The notes under the pieces are model-generated. The model was given only the letters and a program-made list of their open reading frames with translations. It did no database searches and was not told the DNA's origin. 64,000 bases of DNA from Acidovorax sp. YS12 (lineage in GTDB: Bacteria; Pseudomonadota; Gammaproteobacteria; Burkholderiales; Burkholderiaceae_C), in contig CP053915.1 in assembly GCA_021496925.1 (NCBI GenBank), forward strand, positions 2,108,001 through 2,172,000, read 5' to 3'. Shown piece after piece: positions 7,937 to 16,812 of this stretch. A program made the position numbers and the translations under genes. Numbering within the stretch: position 1 is the first letter of the stretch; every line of letters starts with the position of its first letter.

Positions 7937-10591
7937 ATGCTCCTCGAACTGGTTCAAGGCGTAGCCCTGCTGCTCGCGCTGTGCTTTCTGTACAGCGTGA
8001 ACATCCGCCTGCTGCGGCGCCGGCCGGCGCTGCAGCAGTTGCTGTCGGGGCTGCTCTTCGGCGCCATCTGCACCGTGGGCATGCTCAAGCCGCTGCACCT
8101 GGCGCCCGGCGTCATCATCGACGCGCGCTCGGTCGTCCTGAGCATGGCGGCCCTGTTCGGCGGCCCCTGGGCGGCCGCCGTGGCCACGGCCATGGCCGCC
8201 GCCATGCGCCTGGCGCTGGGTGGCGCGGGCGTAGGCATCGGCCTGCTGGTGATCGTCTGGTGCAGCGCCGCCGGCCTGGCGTACCGCCATGCGCTGCGGC
8301 GCGGCCGGGTGCATGCGCGCCCGCTGGCGCTGCTGGCCTTCGGGCTGCTGCTGCACCTGTCGGTGCTGGGCATGTTCCAGGGGCTGGAGCCGGCGGCCGT
8401 GGCGCGCGTCAACAGCCAGTTGGCCCTGCCCTACCTGCTGGTGTTCGGCCCGGCCACCATGTTCCTGGGCTGGCTGCTGCAGGACGTGCAGCGGCGCCTG
8501 CACACCGAATCGGCCCTGGCCGACAGCGTGGCACGGCTGCGGGCCATCACGCAGTCGATCCCCGACCCGGTGCTGGTAATCGACGACCAGGGCCGCTACC
8601 TCGAAATACTGACCCCGGACGACGCCCAGCTGATCGCCCCCGTGGCTGAGCTGCTGGGCCGGCGCATCGCCGACGTGCTGCCCCCCGACCTGGCGGAACG
8701 CTTCATGCGGCAGATCCACGACTGCCTGCGCACGGGCAAGCCCGCGAGTTTCGTCTACCAGCTCCAGACCCTGGGCGGCCCGCGCCACTTCGAGGGCCGC
8801 TGCCAGCCCCTGGCCACGCTGGTCCATGGCCGCCAGGCCGTCGTGCTCCTGGCCCACGACCGCACCGAGTACGTGCAGGCCGAGGCGGCGCTGCACGAAT
8901 CGGAGCAGCGCCTGCGCACCCTGCTGCGCGACATCCCCTCGATCTCGGTGCAGGGCTACCTGGCCGATGGCACGGTCACCTACTGGAACAAGGCCTCCGA
9001 GCAGCTGTACGGCTACCAGGCTGGCGAGGCGCTGGGGCAAAGCATCTTCGACCTCATCGTGCCGCCCGCCGCGCAGGCCAACGCACGCCGCGACGTGGCG
9101 CAGATGTTCGCCACCGGCATGCCCACGCCGGCCGGCGAGCTGCACCTGCGGCACAAGAACGGCGCCGGGGTGGACGTGTTCTCCAGCCACGCCTACGTGC
9201 ATGTGCCGGGCCGCCCGCCGGAGCTGTTCTGCATCGACGTGGACATCTCCGGCCGCAAGGCCGCCGAGGAACGCGCGCGCTACCTGGCGCTGTACGACGC
9301 GCTCACCGGCCTGCCCAACCGCCGCCTGCTGCGCGACCGGCTGGAGCAGGTGCTGTCGGGCAACGCCCGCACCAGCCAGTGCGCCGCCGTGCTGCAGCTC
9401 GACCTGGACCACTTCAAGACGCTCAACGACAGCCAGGGCCACGTGGCGGGCGACCAGTTGCTGGTGGAGGTGGCGCGGCGCCTGCAGGCCAGCGTGCAGG
9501 CCGACGACACCGTGGCCCGGCTGGGCGGGGACGAATTCGTGGTGCTGCTGCACAACCTGGGCACCGACCCCTTCCAGGCCGCCGCCCAGGTGCGCGCGCT
9601 GGGCGACAAGATCCTGCAGCGGCTGCGCCAGCCCTGCCAGCTCGGCGCCCAGGAGCACCACCCTACCGCCAGCATGGGCGCCACCATGGTCCACGCCGCG
9701 CCCTGCTCGGCCGAGGAACTGCTCAAGCAGGCCGACCTGGCCCTGTACCGCGCCAAGGAGGAAGGCCGCAACACGCTGCGCTTCTTCGACCCCGTGATGC
9801 AGGCCGCCGTGAACCAGCGCCTGCAGTTGCAGGCCGAACTGCACAAGGCGCTGCGCCAGGGCGAGCTGGCCCTGTTCTACCAGCCGCAGGTCGATGCGCA
9901 GGGCCGCATCGCTGGGGCCGAGGCGCTGCTGCGCTGGCACCACCCCGAGAAAGGCCTGGTGGCACCGGGCCTGTTCATCCCGCTGGCCGAGGAAACCGGG
10001 CAGATCCTGGCGCTGGGCCGCTGGGTGCTGGAGACGGCGCTGCGCCAGCAAGGGCAGTGGCGCCAGGACCCGGCGCTGGCGGCACTGAACCTGTCGATCA
10101 ACGTCAGTGCGCGCCAGTTCCGCCAGGCCGAGTTCGTGGCCGAGCTGCGCGAGCTGCTGCTGGCCAGCGGCGCCGATCCCCGGCGCATCAAGCTGGAGCT
10201 GACCGAAAGCCTGCTGCTGCAGGACGTGGACCAAGTCATCGCCATCATGCAGGCGCTGCGCGGCCTGGGGCTGGGGCTGTCGCTGGACGACTTCGGCACC
10301 GGCTACTCCAGCCTGGGCTACCTCAAACGGCTGCCGCTGGACCAGGTGAAGATCGACCAGGGCTTCGTGCGCGGCATGCTGCAGGACGAAAAGGACGCCG
10401 CCATCGCCCACAGCATCATCGCGCTGGCGCACCGGCTCGGCCTGGGCGTGGTGGCCGAAGGCGTGGAGACCGAGGCGCACCACCGCTTCCTGCTGGCCCA
10501 GGGCTGCCGCGACTTCCAGGGCTATTTCTTCGGGCGGCCCGAGCCGCTGGCCGATTTCGAGCGGCGGGCGAAGGCAGCCCACAGCGCCTGA
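7937..10591 (+). CDS. Membrane-bound PAS-GGDEF-EAL c-di-GMP signalling protein
   Basis: 884 residues. Residues 1-~170 contain six or so hydrophobic helices with the SGLLFGAICTVGM and RSVVLSMAALFGGPWAA pattern of the 5TMR-LYT sensor domain. Two PAS-like regions follow (~195-300 and ~320-440). The GGDEF domain (~450-610) has an intact GGDEF at 530-534 with the preceding LYDALTGLPNRRLL block. The EAL domain (~630-870) keeps E-A-L at ~662-664, LKLELTESLLL, and DDFGTGYSSLGYLK, so both synthesis and hydrolysis of cyclic di-GMP are possible. The signal sensed is unknown. Confidence 0.9.
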   Translation: MLLELVQGVALLLALCFLYSVNIRLLRRRPALQQLLSGLLFGAICTVGMLKPLHLAPGVIIDARSVVLSMAALFGGPWAAAVATAMAAAMRLALGGAGVGIGLLVIVWCSAAGLAYRHALRRGRVHARPLALLAFGLLLHLSVLGMFQGLEPAAVARVNSQLALPYLLVFGPATMFLGWLLQDVQRRLHTESALADSVARLRAITQSIPDPVLVIDDQGRYLEILTPDDAQLIAPVAELLGRRIADVLPPDLAERFMRQIHDCLRTGKPASFVYQLQTLGGPRHFEGRCQPLATLVHGRQAVVLLAHDRTEYVQAEAALHESEQRLRTLLRDIPSISVQGYLADGTVTYWNKASEQLYGYQAGEALGQSIFDLIVPPAAQANARRDVAQMFATGMPTPAGELHLRHKNGAGVDVFSSHAYVHVPGRPPELFCIDVDISGRKAAEERARYLALYDALTGLPNRRLLRDRLEQVLSGNARTSQCAAVLQLDLDHFKTLNDSQGHVAGDQLLVEVARRLQASVQADDTVARLGGDEFVVLLHNLGTDPFQAAAQVRALGDKILQRLRQPCQLGAQEHHPTASMGATMVHAAPCSAEELLKQADLALYRAKEEGRNTLRFFDPVMQAAVNQRLQLQAELHKALRQGELALFYQPQVDAQGRIAGAEALLRWHHPEKGLVAPGLFIPLAEETGQILALGRWVLETALRQQGQWRQDPALAALNLSINVSARQFRQAEFVAELRELLLASGADPRRIKLELTESLLLQDVDQVIAIMQALRGLGLGLSLDDFGTGYSSLGYLKRLPLDQVKIDQGFVRGMLQDEKDAAIAHSIIALAHRLGLGVVAEGVETEAHHRFLLAQGCRDFQGYFFGRPEPLADFERRAKAAHSA

Positions 10592-10647
10592 CTCAACTTT
10601 CCGCGCAGGCTGCCGATAGAGAAGAAATCGGTCAATGGAGCCCTGCC

Positions 10648-11760
10648 ATGAAAATCGCCGCATCCACGCTGCAAGCGCAAGCCCAGCACAGCGCCACCAG
10701 CACCCACACGCAAAGCGAGCGGCTCGAACTGCGGGCGGGCGGCACCACCGTCAGCAGCGCCAGCACCCGCAGCAGCACGCAAACCAGCCTGGGCGCCAGC
10801 GCCCAGGCGCAGGTGCAGACCCAGGCACAGGACACGCCGCCAGCGGGCGTGACCGTGGCTGCGAGCCTGCTCGCTGCGGCCCGGCGCGCCGCGCAGCAGG
10901 CGCCCGCCACGGCCACTGAGCGGTCCGGGCGCGCCGAGGACTTCGAGAACCTGACCCCGCACCTGACCATGGTGCGCGACCTGATCGCGCGCATGACCGG
11001 CGTGCAGGCCCAGAGCGTGCGGCTGTCGGTGTCCAGCGAGCCGATCGCCGCAGCCGCCGCCAGCGCAGCGAACACGGGCGCGAACACCAGCTTCGCGCTG
11101 CGCTACGAGCAGCACGAGGTGCTGGAGGAAACCGAATCCACCCAGTACGCGGCCGAGGGCGTGGTGCGCACGGCCGACGGGCAGGAAATCCGCTTCAACC
11201 TGCAGCTCAGCATGCAGCGCAGCTACCGCGAGGAGTCGCACCTGCAACTGCGCATGGGCAGCGACGCGCAGGCCATCGACCCGCTGGTCATCAACTTCGA
11301 CGGCACGGCGGCCGAGCTGCAGAGCGTGCGCTTCGCCTTCGACCTGAACGGCGACGGCCAGACCGAGCAGGTGCCGCTGCTGTCGGGCAACCGCGGCTAC
11401 CTGGCGCTGGACCGCAACGGCAACCAGCGCATCGACAGCGGCCTGGAACTGTTCGGCCCCGCCACCGGCAACGGCTACACCGAACTGGCGCGCCACGACG
11501 ACGATGGCAACGGCTGGATCGACGAGAACGACGCCGTGTTCTCCCAGTTGAAGGTCTGGGTGCCCGAGGCCGAAGGGCCGGGGCGGCTGATGTCGCTCAA
11601 GGAAGCGGGCGTGGGCGCGCTCTCGCTGGCCGCCACGCAAACGCCGTTCGCGCTGCGCACCAGCGGCAACGACCCGCTGGGCACGGTGCGCAGCACCAGC
11701 GCCTACCTGCGCGAGGACGGCAGCGCCGGCACCATGCAGCAGATCGACCTGGCGGTTTGA
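10648..11760 (+). CDS. Protein with EF-hand-like calcium loops
   Basis: 370 residues without a clear signal peptide. The first ~90 residues are low-complexity Ala/Gln/Ser/Thr. A beta-rich middle domain follows (RYEQHEVLEETESTQYAAEG, then IRFNLQLSMQRSYRE). From ~230 there are three Asp-rich calcium-loop-like segments: DLNGDGQTEQ, DRNGNQRIDSG and DDDGNGWIDEND. Similar proteins are scattered through Proteobacteria without known function. It starts 56 bp after the GGDEF-EAL gene and may be co-expressed. The low-complexity start and the calcium loops suggest a secreted or surface role, but that is inference. Confidence 0.7.
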   Translation: MKIAASTLQAQAQHSATSTHTQSERLELRAGGTTVSSASTRSSTQTSLGASAQAQVQTQAQDTPPAGVTVAASLLAAARRAAQQAPATATERSGRAEDFENLTPHLTMVRDLIARMTGVQAQSVRLSVSSEPIAAAAASAANTGANTSFALRYEQHEVLEETESTQYAAEGVVRTADGQEIRFNLQLSMQRSYREESHLQLRMGSDAQAIDPLVINFDGTAAELQSVRFAFDLNGDGQTEQVPLLSGNRGYLALDRNGNQRIDSGLELFGPATGNGYTELARHDDDGNGWIDENDAVFSQLKVWVPEAEGPGRLMSLKEAGVGALSLAATQTPFALRTSGNDPLGTVRSTSAYLREDGSAGTMQQIDLAV

Positions 11761-11763
11761 AGC

Positions 11764-11811
11764 CAAATCGGCCTCAAACCATTGCTGGACAAGCGCTAGA
11801 AGCTATCAAAA
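11764..11811 (+). repeat. Dispersed ~48-bp repeat, copy C
   Basis: CAAATCGGCCTC, then GGACAAGCGCTAGAAGCTAT and CAAAAC. It lies between the convergent EF-hand-like gene and cutA. Confidence 0.85.
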
Positions 11812-11830
11812 CGGGAGTATTCGGCGCCAG

Positions 11831-12154
11831 CTACGGCAGCGCCACTTCGCCCCGCACCCAGGCGGCATAGGCGGCGCTGGCCTGCACCGGCTGCGCCAGC
11901 AACTGCGGCAGATCGTAGGGGTGCCGGGCCTGCAGCCAGTCCAGCAGGGCGGGCACGGCGGCCTGCGTGGTCTTGAAGGTCACGCGCCATTCGGCGTCTT
12001 CGTGCAGTGCGCCCTGCCAGCGGTAGTGCGCGGTGATGGCCTCGACCTGCGCGCAGGCCGCCAGCCGCGCCTGCACGGCTTGGGTGGCAAGCTGCCGGGC
12101 GTCGGCCGGCGTGGCGACGGTGGTCGTGACCACGGCGATGGTGTGTTCAGTCAT
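11831..12154 (-). CDS. cutA: CutA-family protein (divalent cation tolerance)
   Basis: 107 residues, the usual size. CutA proteins are small trimeric ferredoxin-like proteins linked to copper tolerance, though the exact function is unsettled. Recognisable family parts are VVTTTVATPADARQLA, ARLAACAQVEAITAHYRWQG with the conserved Cys, EWRVTFKTTQ, and the C-terminal HPYDLPQLLAQPV. The start overlaps the end of the upstream membrane-protein gene by 8 bp, placing cutA at the end of the redox operon. Confidence 0.92.
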   Translation of the reverse strand: MTEHTIAVVTTTVATPADARQLATQAVQARLAACAQVEAITAHYRWQGALHEDAEWRVTFKTTQAAVPALLDWLQARHPYDLPQLLAQPVQASAAYAAWVRGEVALP

Positions 12155-12608
12155 GGCGCGGCGGCCCGGGCATGCGCGCGCCGTGCAGCGGCACCAGCAG
12201 CGCCAGCGCCAGGCCCAGGGCCGCGTGGCCCCAGCCGATGGGCGCGCGCAGGTGCTCGGGCGCGAAGTAGTACAGCAGGTAGCCGCTCAGCGCCCCCAGG
12301 CCGCCCAGCGCGCACAGCGCCAGGCCGGTGCGGCGCTGTGCCGCCTTGTGCAGGCGCAGGCGCGCGTTGCGCGTGGTCATGCGCCAGCCCTGGGGGATGT
12401 GCGCGGCGGCCAGCACGCCGGCCATGAACAGGCCTGCGAAGGCCGCGGCGCCATGCAGGCGCATGAGCCAGGGCTCCAGCGGGTGCGGCAGTTGATCGGC
12501 CCCCGCGCCCCAAAGGTAGTGCACGGCCAGCCACAGCGCGCCGCTGGCGGCCAGCGCGCCGGTGCTGGCGTACAGGGCGCGGTATTGCCAGGGTTTGAGG
12601 GCGTTCAT
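12147..12608 (-). CDS. Four-helix membrane protein, possible b-type haem carrier
   Basis: 153 residues with four hydrophobic helices. Histidines sit where a small membrane cytochrome b would need them: RLHGAAAF in helix 2, AAAHIPQGW at its end, LHKAAQRRTG between helices, and GWGHAALG with LVPLHGARM around helix 4. Haem binding is inferred from these and from context, not proven. The ATG overlaps the apbE stop (ATGA), so it is coupled to apbE. In such a cluster it could pass electrons from the quinone pool to the periplasmic flavoprotein. The family is close to DUF4405-type proteins, but I am not certain. Confidence 0.6.
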   Translation of the reverse strand: MNALKPWQYRALYASTGALAASGALWLAVHYLWGAGADQLPHPLEPWLMRLHGAAAFAGLFMAGVLAAAHIPQGWRMTTRNARLRLHKAAQRRTGLALCALGGLGALSGYLLYYFAPEHLRAPIGWGHAALGLALALLVPLHGARMPGPPRHD

Positions 12609-13351
12609 GCGGGTGCATTGTCGCAGTGCAGCCAGGCCTGCGCGCCGTAGTGCGCCAGCACGGGGTGGCGCGCGTCGCCGCTGGTGGCCACCACCTTGGT
12701 CAGCGCGTCGGCCCACAAACACAGCGGTGCGGCCACGCTGGCGTGGGCCTGCACGCCGCGCCCGCCCGCCCACGCCTGGCTGCGCCGCCCGGCACCCAGG
12801 TGGCTGGTGGCGAAGGCGCCGTCGCCCAGGCGGGCGAAGGGGCGCAGGCCGCCCGTGGCTTCGTCGCGCAGCAGCACCGGCACTTCGATGGCGCCGAAGG
12901 CGCGCAGGTCGCCACCGGCGTTGACCCAGCCGCTGGCGCAGCCGCCGCGCTGCAGCGCCTGCACGGCGCAGTCCACGGCGTAGCCCTTGGCGATGCCGCC
13001 CAGGTCGAACGCGGCCATGGCGGCGCGCTTGTGCAGGCGCCGCCCGGCGCAGTGCCAGCCGTGCGGCGCGCGGCCCTGGGTGATGTCGAACAGCCCACCG
13101 CTGGCGGCCTGCAGCGCGGCGGCGGCCTGCAGCACGTCGGCGGTCTCCGGGGCGATGGCCAGGCTCCGGCCCACGGGCAGCGCGGCGAAGCGCGCCACGT
13201 CGCTGCCGGCCACGAAGCGCGACATGCGCTCCTGCACGCGCTGCACGGCGGCGAAGGCGGCCTCGACCGCCGCGCCCGCGCTGCCTTGCGGCACGCCGAT
13301 CTCGACCAGCGTGCCGAGCAAGGGGCGTGCACGGCGTTGCATTTCAGGCAT
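12605..13351 (-). CDS. apbE: FAD:protein FMN transferase
   Basis: 248 residues from the ATG at 13351 (a TTG at 13354 and an ATG at 13342 are alternatives; none has a clear ribosome site). ApbE uses FAD and Mg2+ to attach FMN covalently to a Thr/Ser of a target protein. Family motifs are present: RPLLGTLVEI, SRFVAGSDVARF, GGLFDIT, AFDLGGIAKGYAVD, NAGGDLRAFG and the C-terminal ADALTKVVA. No N-terminal signal peptide is obvious, whereas many ApbE proteins are exported lipoproteins. The obvious substrate is the FMN-domain protein encoded just upstream. Confidence 0.9.
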   Translation of the reverse strand: MPEMQRRARPLLGTLVEIGVPQGSAGAAVEAAFAAVQRVQERMSRFVAGSDVARFAALPVGRSLAIAPETADVLQAAAALQAASGGLFDITQGRAPHGWHCAGRRLHKRAAMAAFDLGGIAKGYAVDCAVQALQRGGCASGWVNAGGDLRAFGAIEVPVLLRDEATGGLRPFARLGDGAFATSHLGAGRRSQAWAGGRGVQAHASVAAPLCLWADALTKVVATSGDARHPVLAHYGAQAWLHCDNAPA

Positions 13352-13352
13352 C

Positions 13353-13401
13353 AAAAACGGCTCTAGCCCTTTCTGGGTAAGCGCGAGCAGCTATTGTTTT
13401 G
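13353..13401 (+). repeat. Dispersed ~48-bp repeat, copy D
   Basis: AAAAACGGCTCTAGCCC, then GGGTAAGCGCGAGCAGCTAT. It fills the gap between the FMN-domain gene and apbE and reaches the apbE start. Confidence 0.8.
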
Positions 13402-13406
13402 ATAAT

Positions 13407-13955
13407 TCAACCGAGCTTGCCGGCACGGCGCAGCGCGTCGAGCCAAAGCAGGTTGCGCCGCACGCCGTCGGTGACGTGGGTGCAGCTCAGGGTGGCACCG
13501 CTGATGTTGGCGATGTCGTCGCCCACGCGCAGCGGCGCGTCCGCCGTTTTGCCCACGAACTGCTTGCGCCAGGCGGGCAGGCGGATCTCGTGGCCGTGGC
13601 TCTCGCGGTACGACAGCACCTCGACCTGGCGCACGCGCCCGTCGCCGTCCACGCCCAGGGCGTAGGTGATGCGCTCGAACTTGCCGACCACATCGTCCAC
13701 CACCACGTAACCCAGCAGGGCACCGCCCTGGCGCGCCAGGCGCACCTGCAGGCGCGGCGCCAGCGGCGGCCTGGCGCCGGCGGCGGCCAGTTGCTGCGCC
13801 AGCGCGGCGTCGAGCGGCAGTTCGCGCGGCTCGAAGGCATCGGCCTGCGAGAACATGAGCTTTTGCGCCTGCTCGGCGCTCATGTAGTCCACGGCCAGCG
13901 CCCCGGCGGGCGCGAGCGCCACCAGGGCGGTGCCGCCGCACAGCGTCAGGCGCAT
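13407..13955 (-). CDS. Periplasmic FMN-binding domain protein (covalent FMN acceptor)
   Basis: 182 residues from the ATG at 13955. A signal peptide (MRLTLCGGTALVALAPAGAL-A) is followed by one FMN-binding domain of the RnfG/NqrC type. The acceptor motif S152-G-A-T-L-S157 lies in DDIANISGATLSCTHVTDGV. In RnfG and NqrC the last Ser/Thr of this motif carries FMN added by ApbE. The stand-alone domain is exported, so it probably acts as a periplasmic one- or two-electron carrier. It starts on the last base of the porin gene stop and is followed by apbE. Confidence 0.88.
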   Translation of the reverse strand: MRLTLCGGTALVALAPAGALAVDYMSAEQAQKLMFSQADAFEPRELPLDAALAQQLAAAGARPPLAPRLQVRLARQGGALLGYVVVDDVVGKFERITYALGVDGDGRVRQVEVLSYRESHGHEIRLPAWRKQFVGKTADAPLRVGDDIANISGATLSCTHVTDGVRRNLLWLDALRRAGKLG

Positions 13956-15310
13956 CAGAAGCTCCAGCCCAGGCCCAGGTTCACGCGGTGGGCCGCGGTG
14001 TTGACCTTGAAGCGCTGGTAGTCGGCCTTGAGCACGACCGAGGGCGTGATCCAGAAGTTGGCGCCGATGGTGGTGACCTGCTCGGTATCCGCCGCCGCGG
14101 GCGTCAGGCCCGGGCCCAGGTCGGCGAAGGCGCGCGCGGTGTTGAAGCGCTCCAGCCGCACGAAGGGGCTGAAGGCGTAGTCGCCTTGCTGCCAGAGCTT
14201 GTAGGCGCCCTGCACATACCAGCCGTCGAAGGACTTGGGAATCAGCGTCGGGTTGCCCACCAGCGGCAGGTTCAGCTCGGCGGTGTTCGAGATGCTGCCG
14301 CGCGCGTACAGGGCCGACAGGTCCCAGCGCCCCGGCGTCCAGCGCGCATGCACGTCGCCCAGCGTGACGCGCGCACGCGCGAAGCCGGGCTGGCCGTGGG
14401 TGGCGTTGCCGCTGAACAGCGACGCGCCCAGCAGCAGCCCCGGCACGCCGCGCCAGTTGGCCGCGCCGAAGAACGCCAGGTTGCGCGCCTTGGCCTGCGC
14501 GCCTTCCTGGTGCGTGGCGCCCAGCGGCGACTCGGCGCCTTCGGTGGAGGCGGCGTCCCACTTGGTCAGGTCGAAGCCGGTGCTGATGCCGCCTTGCAGC
14601 GTCAGGCCGTTGTCGAAGCTGGCGACGAGCTGCGCGCCGGCCTCGCGCCAGGTGGTGGGGATGATGGCGGTCTCGACGAAGTTGCGCTCCACGCCGTAGA
14701 AGGCCGTGGGCTCGTGGGTTTCGTTCAGCAGGCCCACGGGCATGAGGAACAGGCCGCCGCGCGCCGCCAGCGTGGGGGTGAGCTGGTGTTCGACATAGGC
14801 CTGCTCCAGCGCCACCTCGCCCACGTCGCCCGACGAGGCCACGGCGTGCTCCACCTCCAGCTCGCCGACGATCTTGGTGCGCTCGTTGATGCGGTGCTGC
14901 AGCCCGAGCACGAAGCGGCGCAGGTCGACCTGCGACTTGTCGGTGGCCTTGGTGGGGCGGTTGTAGTTGACCTCGCCATAGCCCGTGAGCACGGTGGCGG
15001 GCTGGGCCGGCGCGGCGGCCACGGCGGGTGCCGCACCGCCCCAGCCGCCCTGCCCCGCCGGCGCCGCCTGTGCCGCCTGCGCGGCGGGCTGGCCTTGCGC
15101 GGCCTGCGGCGCCTGCCGGGCCTGCAACTGCGCGAGCTGCGCCTTCACGTCGGCCAGCTCGGCGGCGAGTTTTTCGAGCTTTTGCGCCAGCTCCGCCTGG
15201 GTGGCGGCCGGCGCCTGCTGCGCCCATGCAGGCAAGGCGGACAAGGCCAGGGACAGGCCCAGGGCCCGGGTGGCCAGTGCGGCGCCGCTGCGTTGGAAGA
15301 GGGAAGTCAT
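13955..15310 (-). CDS. Outer-membrane porin-like protein with N-terminal coiled coil
   Basis: 451 residues. A signal peptide (ending PAWA-Q) is followed by a short coiled coil (ELAQKLEKLAAELADVKAQL), an Ala/Gln/Pro-rich linker, and from ~110 a beta-barrel region made of alternating strands that ends in Phe (VNLGLGWSF), as expected for outer-membrane barrels. Segments such as RRFVLGLQHRINERTKIVGE and VEHQLTPTLAARGGLFLMPV resemble phosphate-selective or zinc-related porin families. Substrate unknown. It is 60 bp downstream of the di-heme peroxidase gene and overlaps the FMN-protein gene, so all belong to one operon. Confidence 0.75.
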   Translation of the reverse strand: MTSLFQRSGAALATRALGLSLALSALPAWAQQAPAATQAELAQKLEKLAAELADVKAQLAQLQARQAPQAAQGQPAAQAAQAAPAGQGGWGGAAPAVAAAPAQPATVLTGYGEVNYNRPTKATDKSQVDLRRFVLGLQHRINERTKIVGELEVEHAVASSGDVGEVALEQAYVEHQLTPTLAARGGLFLMPVGLLNETHEPTAFYGVERNFVETAIIPTTWREAGAQLVASFDNGLTLQGGISTGFDLTKWDAASTEGAESPLGATHQEGAQAKARNLAFFGAANWRGVPGLLLGASLFSGNATHGQPGFARARVTLGDVHARWTPGRWDLSALYARGSISNTAELNLPLVGNPTLIPKSFDGWYVQGAYKLWQQGDYAFSPFVRLERFNTARAFADLGPGLTPAAADTEQVTTIGANFWITPSVVLKADYQRFKVNTAAHRVNLGLGWSF

Positions 15311-15370
15311 AGGGAGGAACGAAACGGAGGTGGATGGAAACGCGGGGAAGAAGCGAAAAAAGCCAGGCGG

Positions 15371-16594
15371 TCAGGGCTGGTAGCCGTCGGTCAGCGTCTT
15401 GAGGAAGGCGACCACGTCGTCCACCTCCTCGTCGCTCAGCGCGGGCGCGTCGCCGGGCTGGCGGTCGTAGGGCACCTCGGTCACGTTCACGTTGGCCTGG
15501 TAGCGCGCGGGCAGGTCGTCGAACTTGCGCACGCTGCCGTCGGCGTTCACCGGGTACCACTTCTCGGGGTTGGTGTCGCGCTGCACGTAGAAGGTGACGG
15601 CGTCCTTCAGCGTCTTGAAGTAGCCGTTGTGGAAGAGCGCCTGGCGCAGCGCCACGTTGCGCAGCGTGGGCACCTTGAACAGGCCGCACAGGTCGCCGCG
15701 CGCGGCCAGGTCGCCGCCCGCGCGCGCACACAGGCCGAGGTCGAAGAACACCGGGTCGGCGTTCTGCCCCAGCTCGGGGTTGCGCGGCACGCCCAGGCTG
15801 TCGTAGGTGAAATCGGTGAACAGCGGCATGCTGCCGTCGGCGCCGCGCCCCGAGGGGTGGCAGGCGTTGCAGTTGCCCTTGGCGGGGTTGTTGAACAGCG
15901 CCAGGCCGCGCAGCTCCTGCGCGTCCAGCCGTGCCTTGCCGAGCAGGAAGGCGTCGTACTTGCTCGAATACGGCCGGAACGACACGTCCTCCAGCTGGTA
16001 CTGCTGCAGCGCCAGCGTCAGGCGCTGGTAGGCGGCTTCGGTGTCGGCCAGGATGGCGGTGCCGAATACCTGGCGGAACTCGCCCGCATAGCTGGCGGCG
16101 GCCAGGCGGCGCACCACCTCATCCTTGCTGCCGTTGGCCATCTCCACCGGATTCAGGAAGGGCTGGCCAGCCTGGTCCTGCAGCGAGGTGGCGCGCCCAT
16201 CCCAGAAGAAGCCGCCCGTGGGCGTGCCATCGGTGTCGAAGAAGAAGGCCTTGTTGCCCGCCAGGTAGCGGATGGTGGGCGACTGGCGCCCGCCCTGCAG
16301 GTCGAGGTGTGGCCCGCCCAGTTGCGCCGCCAGGCCGTTGGGCTGCGCGTGGCCGAAGGCCGCCTCGTGGCAACTGGCGCAGGACTGGCGGCCCGATGCC
16401 GAGAGCGTGGGGTCATGGAAGATCTTCTGCCCCAGCGCAGCGACGGGCGAGAGCCCGGTGTCCACTGGAATGTCGGCCGGCCCAGCCGAAGTGCCGCCGC
16501 CACCGCAGGCCGACAGCCCCACGGCCACCGCCGCGGCCCACACGGCCGCCCATCCGGCGCGCACGCGCCGCCCCCCGATTGGAGTGGAAAACAT
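15371..16594 (-). CDS. Di-heme cytochrome c peroxidase/MauG-family lipoprotein
   Basis: 407 residues. The N-terminus carries a lipobox (VGLSAC at 25-30), so it is likely a periplasmic lipoprotein. Two c-type haem sites are present: C72-A-S-C-H76 and C242-N-A-C-H246. The GRQSPTIRYLAGNKAFFFD block and the C-terminal LSDEEVDDVVAFLKTLTD are typical of the bacterial peroxidase/MauG family. Family members reduce H2O2 or oxidise protein or small-molecule substrates. It is the first gene of the leftward redox operon. The island left end begins about 60 bp upstream of its start codon. Confidence 0.88.
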   Translation of the reverse strand: MFSTPIGGRRVRAGWAAVWAAAVAVGLSACGGGGTSAGPADIPVDTGLSPVAALGQKIFHDPTLSASGRQSCASCHEAAFGHAQPNGLAAQLGGPHLDLQGGRQSPTIRYLAGNKAFFFDTDGTPTGGFFWDGRATSLQDQAGQPFLNPVEMANGSKDEVVRRLAAASYAGEFRQVFGTAILADTEAAYQRLTLALQQYQLEDVSFRPYSSKYDAFLLGKARLDAQELRGLALFNNPAKGNCNACHPSGRGADGSMPLFTDFTYDSLGVPRNPELGQNADPVFFDLGLCARAGGDLAARGDLCGLFKVPTLRNVALRQALFHNGYFKTLKDAVTFYVQRDTNPEKWYPVNADGSVRKFDDLPARYQANVNVTEVPYDRQPGDAPALSDEEVDDVVAFLKTLTDGYQP

Positions 16595-16652
16595 AGAAAC
16601 GCAAAGGTTAATAAAACTTGTTCTCGATTTTATCGACCGGGTTTCTTGCAGC

Positions 16653-16812
16653 TATCGACGTGCACTGAGCGTTGTACTAGCCACCTAGCAAAATCAAACA
16701 CTTAGAGCGACATGGGGTGCACATCTTTGTACTGATTTTTCGCTGAGTGTTGTACTTTCCTGACATCTTTTCACTGAGTTTTGTATTTTTTGCGGAAGAC
16801 CGCCCAAGCGCC
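16653..16812. repeat. IS21-like multi-repeat transposon end, left type (L1)
   Basis: Contains three copies of a motif resembling CACTGAGNNTTGTA: GCACTGAGCGTTGTAC, CGCTGAGTGTTGTAC and CACTGAGTTTTGTA, followed by GCGGAAGACCGCCCAAGCGCC. Multiple short repeats of this kind are typical of the ends of IS21-family and related elements. No transposase is attached. A shorter relative with two motifs lies at 18859-18986. Confidence 0.65.

Noticed and set aside
13956..15731. N-terminal extension of the FMN-domain protein
   Set aside because: It runs through the porin gene in another frame; ATG 13955 gives a proper signal peptide and a 1-bp overlap with the porin stop.
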